Origin: Gammaproteobacteria bacterium
GTDB taxonomy: Bacteria > Pseudomonadota > Gammaproteobacteria > Coxiellales > Coxiellaceae
DNA length: 5,238 bases
NCBI GenBank assembly: GCA_022600315.1
Contig: JAHZKQ010000078.1
Location: 1 to 5,238, forward strand
Reading direction: 5' to 3'
Part shown: positions 1 to 5,238 of the stretch, in pieces
Position numbering within the stretch: the stretch's first letter is position 1
How the letters are laid out: each line of letters opens with the position of its first letter
Translations under genes and position numbers: made by a program
Notes under the pieces: generated by a model
What the model was told of the DNA's origin: nothing
What the model saw: only the letters and a program-made list of their open reading frames with translations
The model's database searches: none

Positions 1-673
1 GTTTTAACACTTCACTTAATTGAAATTTTTCTTGCAAAGCAATATTGGTATGTTCGATTAATTTTTTTTGTTTGGGTTTATCGCGAATCACCAGCCAATT
101 TAATCCGGCAATAAATGCTCCTATGCAGGCAATAATCAATGCAGTGTGTTGCCAGCTGTATAGTCTGGTTAAATGTGCTACTGGCGCAGAACCAATAATA
201 GCGCCCATGCAGCCTAATACTTGCACCAGACCTGCATACATGGCAAAACGTTTTGAGCCTAGCCAGTGTGCGCCAACCCATAGTGCCCCCAAGTAGGCAA
301 TGGAAGCGGTTAATCCCATAGTAAAGCGCATAATAATGGCGATAGTAAAATTATTAGTTAGGCTAAAGCCAATGGTGGCCAGAGCGCATATGGTGGCGCC
401 AATGGTTAATAAGCGCCTGGCACCAATACGATCACACAGGGTGCCAGCTGGAATTTGCATTAAGGCATAACCGTAAAAAAAGCTGCTGAAAAAAATACTG
501 AGTTGACCGGCATCAATATGAAAAGAGCTCATCAATTGATGTGTCATGGCCATTGGCATAACGCGAATAATAAAATCATAAAAATAGAAAGTTGACGCGA
601 CGATGCCAATAATCGTTGGCATGAGTGCGAGATAAAGTTTTTGCTTTTGGGTTAATGTTTTTCCAGAAGACAT
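1..673 (-). CDS. MFS transporter, N-terminal half (runs off the left edge)
   Basis: Reading the minus strand from the ATG at 673 gives 224 codons with no stop, so the gene continues beyond base 1. The protein is strongly hydrophobic, with about six membrane segments (roughly residues 15-38, 56-77, 87-105, 109-130, 146-163 and 176-196) followed by a basic, Lys-rich loop (198-204). That is the N-terminal six-helix bundle and the start of the central loop of a major facilitator. The loop between helices 2 and 3 carries the MFS signature G-x-L-C-D-R-I-G-A-R-R at residues 77-87. The FYFYDFIIRVMP...MT segment (30-43) recalls the large permease group expanded in Legionella and Coxiella, a similarity recalled rather than searched. 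Substrate cannot be told. The start has only a weak Shine-Dalgarno (AGGT, 5 nt upstream). The gene is divergent from sixA. Confidence 0.88.
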   Translation of the reverse strand, partial: MSSGKTLTQKQKLYLALMPTIIGIVASTFYFYDFIIRVMPMAMTHQLMSSFHIDAGQLSIFFSSFFYGYALMQIPAGTLCDRIGARRLLTIGATICALATIGFSLTNNFTIAIIMRFTMGLTASIAYLGALWVGAHWLGSKRFAMYAGLVQVLGCMGAIIGSAPVAHLTRLYSWQHTALIIACIGAFIAGLNWLVIRDKPKQKKLIEHTNIALQEKFQLSEVLK

Positions 674-735
674 AAATTACCTACAAGTTAGTGAGAGGGT
701 GAGGTGCTCATCAGATTTTGAAAAACTGGCAGGCC

Positions 736-741
736 ATTATA
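736..741 (-). promoter_or_regulatory. Probable -10 element of the MFS gene
   Basis: The minus strand reads TATAAT, a perfect -10 hexamer, about 62 bp upstream of the MFS start codon. No convincing -35 is found 16-18 bp upstream, so the element may need an activator. A TG pair lies close upstream but one base out of register for an extended -10. The rest of the 674-903 intergenic region is AT-rich and holds no ORF or RNA gene that I can recognise. Confidence 0.45.
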
Positions 742-842
742 GGCAATCCCTAGAAAAATTCATAGTTTTGATTAAATATCTATCATATTTTGATCAATAT
801 AATTTTTTCTTAAGGTTTTAAAAGTTTTTAATCGCGAACAGT

Positions 843-872
843 GTGTCAATTTCCTCTGGGCTAGGCTAAAAT
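843..872 (+). promoter_or_regulatory. Possible sixA-ygfX promoter
   Basis: A -35-like GTGTCA (843-848) and a -10-like TAAAAT (867-872) are separated by 18 bp and lie 31 bp upstream of the sixA start. Each hexamer deviates from the sigma-70 consensus (four of six matches at -35, five of six at -10), so the call is tentative. A second perfect TATAAT occurs at 798-803 but has no usable -35 and would give a much longer leader. Confidence 0.35.
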
Positions 873-903
873 TTTGGTCCTTGAGTGACTAAGGAGATCG
901 AAT

Positions 904-1386
904 ATGGACCTCTACTGTGTACGTCATGCAGAGGCCGAATTATCGGCTGATGATGCGACGCGTCCGTTAAGTGAACAGGGGCAAAAGGATATTGAGAAAG
1001 TGGCGAAGTATTTAGGCCAATATGATTTACATATTCGACATATCATTCATAGCGGCAAGTTGCGTGCCAAGCAAACCGCCGAAGTATTAGCAAAATATTT
1101 AAAAATAGAAGATATGACCGAGGCGCCTAATTTACTTGATGATATGGCTGACGTGGGGCCTATGCGTGAGATGATAAAAACTTGGAGTGAACACACCATG
1201 CTGGTTGGGCATTTACCGTTTATGCCTAAATTAATTAGTGCGTTGGTGGTTGGTGATAAAAACACTTATCCACTGGTTAATTACCCTCCTGGTTGTGTGG
1301 TGGCATTAAACTCTAGCGAACAGCATCGCTGGATAATTAATTGGTTGTTGCGACCCAATATTGTCCCTGATTGTTTTCATGATTAA
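904..1386 (+). CDS. sixA: Phosphohistidine phosphatase SixA
   Basis: This 160-aa protein belongs to the histidine phosphatase (phosphoglycerate mutase-like) superfamily and matches the small SixA type in length and motif order. The catalytic RH motif is at residues 7-8 (VRHAEAE), with His8 as the expected phospho-acceptor. RPLSEQG (20-26) follows, then SGKLRAKQTAEVL (50-62) with the phosphate-binding Arg54, then GHLPF (102-106) with the second catalytic His103. In E. coli, SixA removes phosphate from histidine on the ArcB HPt domain and on PTS phosphocarriers; the partner here is unknown. It should be cytoplasmic, with no signal peptide. The start is well supported by AAGGAG at 891-896, 7 nt from the ATG. 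The gene ends 6 bp before ygfX on the same strand, so the two probably form one transcript. Confidence 0.92.
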   Translation: MDLYCVRHAEAELSADDATRPLSEQGQKDIEKVAKYLGQYDLHIRHIIHSGKLRAKQTAEVLAKYLKIEDMTEAPNLLDDMADVGPMREMIKTWSEHTMLVGHLPFMPKLISALVVGDKNTYPLVNYPPGCVVALNSSEQHRWIINWLLRPNIVPDCFHD

Positions 1387-1392
1387 CAATTA

Positions 1393-1806
1393 ATGGTCTC
1401 TATTAAAATTCAAGATTCAGGCTTATGTATAGTTTGGTGGTTTTTTATTGTCGTGCCAGCGGTGATAATTGTTAGCTATCTTGATTTAGCTTTATACTGG
1501 CGTCTAAGTATTGTTGGCCTAATGGTTGTTTATCTTATCTGGCTTAAGATTAAAAATAGTCTTGTAAAAATCACCGCGTTCACCTGCTTAAACCCAGAAA
1601 ATAACCGTTGGCAATTGGAAATAAATCATCAGCTGATCAATGCTAATTTACTTGGCAGTAGTATTTGCCTGCAAAAGTTTATGTTACTGCATTGGCAGGC
1701 AGATAATCGACGTTATCAACTTTGTATCTGGCCGGATTCAATAAGTGCAGAGGAGTTTTGGCGTTTAAGGGCGGTGTTGCTAGGCTTGTCAAGTTGGTCG
1801 GGGTAA
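1393..1806 (+). CDS. ygfX: YgfX/CptA-like small membrane protein
   Basis: The 137-aa protein has two adjacent hydrophobic helices (about residues 12-30 and 36-52) followed by a soluble beta-rich domain, the architecture of YgfX (CptA). The C-terminal segment CIWPDSISAEEFWRLRAVLLG (111-131, described by key residues W113, D115-S116, W123, L125-R126, L129-L130) aligns well by eye with the LWLAADSMDEAEWRDLRRILL region of E. coli YgfX. YgfX is an inner-membrane protein encoded next to the flavinylation factor SdhE in many gammaproteobacteria; it has been described as a toxin acting on FtsZ/MreB and also as an SdhE partner. Here it follows sixA by 6 bp and converges on nadB, overlapping it by 91 bp. 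No Shine-Dalgarno precedes the ATG, so translational coupling to sixA is likely. The assignment rests on recalled similarity and on context. Confidence 0.75.
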   Translation: MVSIKIQDSGLCIVWWFFIVVPAVIIVSYLDLALYWRLSIVGLMVVYLIWLKIKNSLVKITAFTCLNPENNRWQLEINHQLINANLLGSSICLQKFMLLHWQADNRRYQLCIWPDSISAEEFWRLRAVLLGLSSWSG

Positions 1807-3317
1807 TCAATATTAAAATGTGCGCCGCGACTCTCGTGTCTGGCTAATGCAGATTGCACGATCAGCATAGCCACTTGGATGGCATTATTTAATTCAATTA
1901 AGGCCTTATTAGGTTGATAGGTTTTAAGTGCTTGCTGGGAAATTGACTGCAAATGCTCTATCGCTTGTAAAGCCGTACGTAAGCTTTGGTTGCTACGCAT
2001 TACACCAACTTTAGCGGACATTAATTGGCGTAATTGCTGCATTAGTTTTGCAGTATCCAGTTTTGCTGGTGGTCGATTGGAAATTTTTTCAATAGTAATG
2101 CTTATTTTATCAAACGAATTATGCTGTAAGGCTTTTTGAATAGCTTGACTGCAGTTTGCAGCAAACACAATGCACTCTAATAATGAATTGCTGCCAATTC
2201 GATTAGCGCCGTGTAAACCAGTATGTGCAACCTCACCAATGGCATATAAATTTTTAAGCTCAGTTCCACCCTGTAAGTTTGTTGCTACACCACCGCAGGT
2301 GTAATGCGCTGCAGGGGCAACTGGAATCGGTTGGTGGGTAATATCAATGCCGTTGCGCAGACATTTTTGATAGATGGTGGGAAAATGAGTTTGGATAAAA
2401 TCAGCGGGTTTATGGCTGATATCGAGATAAACATGTTGTAAATGTTTTTGTTGCATAATATCAGTAATGGCACGGGCAACAATATCGCGCGGTGCTAGCT
2501 CACCACGTTTATCATAGTCAAACATAAAGCGTTTCCCATCTTGTAAAATTAAATGCGCACCTTCGCCGCGCAAAGCTTCGCTAATTAAAATAGTTTCGCC
2601 ATTGGGATTATAAAGGCAGGTCGGATGGAATTGAATAAACTCTAGATTAGTTATTTCACAACCCACACGATAGGCCATGGCAATGCCATCGCCTGAGGTG
2701 CAATCATAGTTGGTGGTGTTTAAATAAATACTATTGGCGCCGCCACAAGCGAGCACAGTCGTCTTTGCTGAAAAATAATCGTAGTGGTGATTTGAGTTGG
2801 TTAATACTTTAATGCCATAGCAAGTATTATTTTTGGTTAATAGATCAACCGCGGTGCATTGGCTAAAGCAATCGATGTTTTTACAACGTTGCACTTGTTG
2901 CAATAAACTATTTACCACTACCTTGCCGGTGTGATCGGCGGCGTGTAATAAGCGCCGATGACTATGACCGCCTTCTTGATTTAAATGAAAAGCATTGTTT
3001 TGCCCGCGAGTGAATTCTACACCCTGCGCAATTAACCATTCGATAGCGTGCCTGCCATTTTCTACCGTACAGCGCACTGCCTGTGGATTGCAAAGTCCAG
3101 CACCGGTTTTTATGGTGTCGTTAATATGGGATTCAAAGCTATCGGTTTTGTCCATCACCGCGGCAATGCCGCCTTGGGCATACATTGAAGAACCGGCAAG
3201 TAAATTGGCTTTGCTGATAATGGCAATTTTAACTTGTTTAGGTAAGCTTAGCGCCAAGCCTAGGCCAGCGGCGCCGCTGCCGATAATAACAACATCATAA
3301 GAATGCATGGCTTTCAT
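1716..3317 (-). CDS. nadB: L-aspartate oxidase NadB
   Basis: This 533-aa flavoprotein oxidises L-aspartate to iminoaspartate, the first step of de novo NAD synthesis, and feeds quinolinate synthase NadA. The N-terminal FAD-binding Rossmann motif is VVIIGSGAAGLGLAL (9-23). SSMYAQGGIAA (43-53) and EGGHSHRRLLHAADHTG (115-131) follow. Key residues are present: Glu115, His231 (QFHPT), Arg277 (LAPRDIVARA), His338 (APAAHYTCGG) and Arg373 (GANRIGSNSLLE). The last four sit 13 residues before E. coli H244, R290, H351 and R386, so the enzyme looks intact. The conserved core ends near HESRGAHFNIDYP (494-506), with a short variable tail beyond. Met1 (3317) and Met4 (3308) are both possible starts and neither has a clear Shine-Dalgarno. 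nadA and nadC are not in the window. Confidence 0.97.
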   Translation of the reverse strand: MKAMHSYDVVIIGSGAAGLGLALSLPKQVKIAIISKANLLAGSSMYAQGGIAAVMDKTDSFESHINDTIKTGAGLCNPQAVRCTVENGRHAIEWLIAQGVEFTRGQNNAFHLNQEGGHSHRRLLHAADHTGKVVVNSLLQQVQRCKNIDCFSQCTAVDLLTKNNTCYGIKVLTNSNHHYDYFSAKTTVLACGGANSIYLNTTNYDCTSGDGIAMAYRVGCEITNLEFIQFHPTCLYNPNGETILISEALRGEGAHLILQDGKRFMFDYDKRGELAPRDIVARAITDIMQQKHLQHVYLDISHKPADFIQTHFPTIYQKCLRNGIDITHQPIPVAPAAHYTCGGVATNLQGGTELKNLYAIGEVAHTGLHGANRIGSNSLLECIVFAANCSQAIQKALQHNSFDKISITIEKISNRPPAKLDTAKLMQQLRQLMSAKVGVMRSNQSLRTALQAIEHLQSISQQALKTYQPNKALIELNNAIQVAMLIVQSALARHESRGAHFNIDYPDQLDKPSNTALKRQNSSALIESGQIQS

Positions 3318-3355
3318 AGTGAGTGAATAGTGTTTTATTAAAGGTCGTAGTATTC

Positions 3356-3361
3356 TATACT
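3356..3361 (+). promoter_or_regulatory. Possible -10 element of the TSUP gene
   Basis: TATACT matches the -10 consensus at five of six positions and lies 32 bp upstream of the TSUP ATG. No good -35 is found 17 bp upstream (TTTTAT at 3333-3338). It abuts the predicted nadB -10 on the other strand, so polymerases at the two promoters would compete if both are real. Confidence 0.35.
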
Positions 3362-3363
3362 GA

Positions 3364-3392
3364 ATTATCTAAAATGCGAATAGGATTTTCAA
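3364..3392 (-). promoter_or_regulatory. nadB promoter
   Basis: On the minus strand a -35 of TTGAAA (3392-3387) and a -10 of GATAAT (3369-3364) are separated by exactly 17 bp. Each differs from the sigma-70 consensus at one position. Transcription would begin near 3357, about 40 nt before the nadB start. The -35 hexamer ends one base short of the divergent TSUP start codon, and the TSUP Shine-Dalgarno lies inside the spacer. Confidence 0.65.
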
Positions 3393-3393
3393 A

Positions 3394-4233
3394 ATGCATC
3401 TGCCACCCATTCAAGATCTTTACTTTGTGATTATTTTGCTAATGATCGGCTCGGTTGCCGGTTATACCGCGGGACTTTTTGGTTTGGGGGGCGGTGTGGT
3501 ATTGGTACCAACGTTGATGACTCTATTTCCATTTTTTGGGGCTAGTCATGCTAGAGTGGTGCATTGTGCAGTGGGCACGGCATTAGCCCTAGTGGTACCA
3601 GCCACGATGGCCAGTGCCTATAAGCATTATAAGTTGCAAAATGTCGATCTTAAATTTGCTAAGCGTTGGTTACCGTCGGTGGTTAGTGGTGCAATCATTG
3701 GGACGTTATCGTTCCATTATATTTCGGGGTTATTGTTAAAAATTATTTTCACGGCTTATTTATATTGCGCATTTGTTTATACCTTAACTCAGCACACCCA
3801 ATTTAAAGCCGTTAAAAGTTATCCGCATAAAAAGCGTGCCTATGTTGGAGCCGGTATTATTGGTTGTGCATCGGTGTGGTTAGGCTTAGGTGGCGGTACT
3901 TTTACCGTGCCATTTTTGCGTTTTTTAAAATATCCGTATCGTAAAGCCATTGGCATTTCTGCCACCTCAGGGATTACCATTGGATTAGTGGGTGCAATAG
4001 GTGTAATTATTCATGGCTGGGGACTGTCTGGGCGGCCCGTGTATTCATTAGGTTACGTGAATGGTATGGCATTTATTATTATTGCTCCCGTGGTGATGTT
4101 GTTAGCTCCGCAGGGCGCTAAGATGGCGCACCGTCTAAAAGAGTCCACCATTAAACACTTGTATGCCGGGTTATTATTCATTATCGCTTTATACATGACC
4201 GCCATGACTATTTATATGCAGTGGTTTTTTTAA
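3394..4233 (+). CDS. TauE/SafE (TSUP) family membrane anion exporter
   Basis: The 279-aa protein is hydrophobic throughout, with about eight membrane segments (roughly residues 10-34, 56-75, 92-111, 113-131, 148-166, 188-207, 219-238 and 255-276). It shows the internal duplication typical of the TauE/SafE family: the glycine-rich motif GLFGLGGGVVLVPTLM (27-42) in the first half recurs as VWLGLGGGTFTVPFL (161-175) in the second. Family members move sulfite, sulfoacetate or other sulfur or organic anions across the inner membrane, but the substrate cannot be read from the sequence and there is no sulfur-metabolism gene nearby. The ATG is supported by TAGGA at 3381-3385, 8 nt upstream. It is transcribed divergently from nadB across only 76 bp. 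No terminator hairpin is evident after the stop. Confidence 0.9.
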   Translation: MHLPPIQDLYFVIILLMIGSVAGYTAGLFGLGGGVVLVPTLMTLFPFFGASHARVVHCAVGTALALVVPATMASAYKHYKLQNVDLKFAKRWLPSVVSGAIIGTLSFHYISGLLLKIIFTAYLYCAFVYTLTQHTQFKAVKSYPHKKRAYVGAGIIGCASVWLGLGGGTFTVPFLRFLKYPYRKAIGISATSGITIGLVGAIGVIIHGWGLSGRPVYSLGYVNGMAFIIIAPVVMLLAPQGAKMAHRLKESTIKHLYAGLLFIIALYMTAMTIYMQWFF

Positions 4234-4235
4234 AA

Positions 4236-4255
4236 TTTAATATTACCTTAACTAT
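4236..4255 (+). promoter_or_regulatory. PmrA-box-like tandem repeat
   Basis: TTTAATATT (4236-4244) and CTTAACTAT (4247-4255) form a direct repeat separated by exactly 2 bp. The PmrA box described in Legionella and Coxiella is a tandem cTTAATatT with a 2-bp spacer. By eye the first half matches at eight of nine positions and the second at six of nine. The site begins 3 bp after the TSUP stop codon and ends 19 bp before the TATAAT at 4275-4280, where a response regulator could substitute for the missing -35. The region is AT-rich, so a chance match is possible. Confidence 0.45.
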
Positions 4256-4271
4256 TATTTCGCCTTTGTGT

Positions 4272-4280
4272 TGATATAAT
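4272..4280 (+). promoter_or_regulatory. Extended -10 promoter of the 223-aa gene
   Basis: TGATATAAT is a perfect extended -10 (TGnTATAAT). No acceptable -35 is present at 16-18 bp upstream, which fits an extended -10 or activator-dependent promoter. Initiation near 4287 would give a leader of about 100 nt before the ATG at 4387. Confidence 0.6.
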
Positions 4281-4307
4281 GCCGCTCTAATTATTGAAAA
4301 TTCCTTT

Positions 4308-4342
4308 ATTGATCCGACATGTTGTATTAACTGATGATCAAT
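4308..4342 (+). repeat. Inverted repeat in the leader of the 223-aa gene
   Basis: ATTGATC (4308-4314) and GATCAAT (4336-4342) are perfect 7-bp inverted arms around a 21-nt loop, inside the predicted 5' leader. The arms are AT-rich and the loop is long, so the stem would be weak as RNA. It could instead be a protein-binding site. A nearby direct repeat of TTATTGA (4291-4297 and 4306-4312) overlaps the left arm. Function is unknown. Confidence 0.3.
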
Positions 4343-4386
4343 CAAGTGTTTTTGGGGTGTAATTTTTAAATTTATAAGGAGTGCTT

Positions 4387-5058
4387 ATGCGTGATGCTGT
4401 TAACCAAATGCTTAAGTTTTATGATACTAAAATTTCATCAAGTTTTAATAATAAGCTTGATGTCGCTTTAAGAGAAGCTATTGAAAATTTTAAGCAGCAA
4501 TCTAATGAAACACAAGATCTGTCTGTAGCCGATTCGATTTTAAAATCGACTGACGCTTGGGGTACTTATTGTAATTTGTTAGGCAAAATGGCTGAAGGTG
4601 TTGAAGCGCAGTCGGAGTCTAAGGCTCCACATTCAGCTGCAGCTGCAGCTGCAGAACGTAGTTGTGAAGTGCTTAATGAGTATTTTCTAAATTATTATGA
4701 AGATACTCCAAAAGATGTTTTTTGGTTATTTAATGAGATTAGACAATTTGTTGATCTTAGTCTTGATTTGGTCCAAGCAATAGAAAAAAATCGATGGCCT
4801 AAAGAAGCAATTGACCGTACAATTAAAATCTTACGAGACGACGCCGCTGTATTTAAGCAATCTATACTATCATTTCAGGATGAGTCGAAAGCACTGGCGA
4901 ATGGGTTTAAAGATTTGCTTGATCGCTTGATGCGGCTATTGCCCAATCAAAATACGACAGACTCTCTTGCTAGTGCTGGTTTATTTGCTTCACAAGCAGG
5001 AGTTGTGGGTACTGATGCAAGGGCTGCTGATCACGTAGCACGACCTGGAGACTTTTAA
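4387..5058 (+). CDS. Unrecognised helical protein, candidate lineage-specific or effector gene
   Basis: I do not recognise a family for this 223-aa protein. It has no signal peptide or membrane segment, is rich in charged and helix-favouring residues from about residue 1 to 190, and ends in a flexible Ala/Gly/Ser/Thr-rich tail (about 190-223, ending in ARPGDF). A run of six alanines (84-89) splits the helical part. Aromatic clusters include WGTYCNLLG (about 57-65) and EYFLNYYED (about 97-105). The start is the ATG at 4387: AAGGAG (4376-4381) is 5 nt upstream, whereas the in-frame GTG at 4381 overlaps that Shine-Dalgarno. Its own promoter and a PmrA-like box precede it, so it is probably monocistronic. 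It looks more AT-rich than its neighbours by eye. A type IV effector is possible, but there is no Glu-rich E-block near the C-terminus. A phasin-like or other structural helical protein is an alternative. Confidence 0.8.
   Translation: MRDAVNQMLKFYDTKISSSFNNKLDVALREAIENFKQQSNETQDLSVADSILKSTDAWGTYCNLLGKMAEGVEAQSESKAPHSAAAAAAERSCEVLNEYFLNYYEDTPKDVFWLFNEIRQFVDLSLDLVQAIEKNRWPKEAIDRTIKILRDDAAVFKQSILSFQDESKALANGFKDLLDRLMRLLPNQNTTDSLASAGLFASQAGVVGTDARAADHVARPGDF
4634..4654 (+). repeat. CAGCTG hexanucleotide repeat, three and a half copies
   Basis: Three perfect CAGCTG units plus CAG run in tandem inside the 223-aa gene. They encode six alanines through alternating GCT and GCA codons. Each unit is also its own reverse complement. 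The unit length is a multiple of three, so slippage would lengthen or shorten the alanine run without a frameshift. Confidence 0.85.
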
Positions 5059-5116
5059 AGTATTTCAGAACTTAACTATATTCTATATGCTATGAAACGA
5101 TTTTTTGTATAACGGT

Positions 5117-5238
5117 TTAAAAAACTGAACTAATAAACACAATTGCGATACCAAGCGGGGCAATATAGCGTATTAAAAATCGCCATACGGGATAGATTTT
5201 TTTGTTGGGCACTTCTTGTTGAGTAACTTTACGATGCA
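5117..5238 (-). CDS. C-terminus of a probable SNF-family sodium-dependent transporter (runs off the right edge)
   Basis: The minus strand holds an open frame from the window edge to a TAA at 5119-5117, giving 39 residues. A basic stretch (HRKVTQQ) precedes KKIYPVWRFLIRYIAPLGIA and a hydrophobic end, IVFISSVF. A W-R-x-L-I-R-Y-x-A-P-L-x-I pattern followed by a final membrane helix is typical of the end of sodium:neurotransmitter symporter (SNF/NSS) family transporters in bacteria. The fragment is short and the call relies on recalled similarity, so another multi-pass transporter is possible. It converges on the 223-aa gene, with 58 bp between the two stop codons and no clear terminator hairpin in that gap. 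Confidence 0.6.
   Translation of the reverse strand, partial: HRKVTQQEVPNKKIYPVWRFLIRYIAPLGIAIVFISSVF

Noticed and set aside
45..296. Open frame of 83 codons on the plus strand
   Set aside because: It lies wholly inside the MFS gene on the minus strand, whose frame shows clear membrane helices and the MFS loop motif. The plus-strand translation resembles no protein and has no ribosome binding site.
789..797. TTGATCAA palindrome upstream of sixA as an FNR-type site
   Set aside because: An FNR box needs TTGAT and ATCAA separated by 4 bp. Here the halves are fused, and the AT-rich context makes such palindromes common.
809..828. Second possible PmrA-like site upstream of sixA (CTTAAGGTT and following)
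   Set aside because: Only one half-site resembles the consensus; the sequence 2 bp further on has no TTAA-core match.
1047..1265. Minus-strand open frame inside sixA
   Set aside because: The sixA frame carries all catalytic motifs, so this is an antisense shadow.
2285..2482. Minus-strand open frame of 65 codons in another frame of nadB
   Set aside because: It is an out-of-frame shadow of intact, conserved nadB sequence.
2995..3300. Plus-strand open frame of 101 codons inside nadB
   Set aside because: It is antisense to the FAD-binding region of nadB and has no credible start signal or family motif.
4221..4247. Terminator hairpin after the TSUP gene
   Set aside because: The T-run overlaps the stop codon and any stem would be almost entirely A-T, with no U-tract after it.
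5059..5116. Intrinsic terminator between the 223-aa gene and the convergent transporter
   Set aside because: A T-run is present at 5100-5106, but no GC-containing stem precedes it. Only weak AT pairings can be drawn.

Overview
The window looks like chromosomal DNA from an AT-rich gammaproteobacterium, most likely from or near the Legionellales (Legionella/Coxiella relatives). This assignment is inferred from the style of the MFS permease at the left edge, the pairing of nadB with a YgfX-type protein, and a PmrA-like direct repeat upstream of an unrecognised gene. No rRNA, tRNA, phage, insertion sequence or CRISPR signal was seen.

Layout from left to right. A truncated MFS permease gene runs leftward off the window (1-673, minus). 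A 230-bp divergent intergenic region follows. Next come sixA (phosphohistidine phosphatase, 904-1386, plus) and, 6 bp later, a small two-helix membrane protein of the YgfX/CptA type (1393-1806, plus). The 3' end of ygfX overlaps the 3' end of the convergent nadB gene (L-aspartate oxidase, 1716-3317, minus) by 91 bp. A compact 76-bp divergent region separates nadB from a TauE/SafE (TSUP) anion exporter (3394-4233, plus). A 153-bp region with a strong extended -10 promoter leads to an unrecognised, mostly helical soluble protein of 223 aa (4387-5058, plus). The last 122 bp hold the C-terminus of a gene on the minus strand that resembles sodium:neurotransmitter symporter (SNF) family transporters.

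Most of this is ordinary housekeeping and transport: NAD biosynthesis (NadB), His-phosphate signalling (SixA), membrane transport (MFS, TSUP, SNF) and YgfX, whose relatives are linked to the flavinylation factor SdhE. NadB is a flavoprotein of the succinate dehydrogenase/fumarate reductase family, so its nearness to ygfX resembles the nadB-sdhE-ygfX neighbourhood of other gammaproteobacteria, but no sdhE is present here.

The accessory element is the 223-aa gene. Its promoter carries a tandem TTAA-type repeat with exactly 2 bp between half-sites, positioned where a -35 would be. This resembles the PmrA box that controls many Dot/Icm type IV effector genes in Legionella and Coxiella. The gene is therefore a candidate lineage-specific, PmrA-regulated protein, possibly a secreted effector; nothing in the protein itself proves this.
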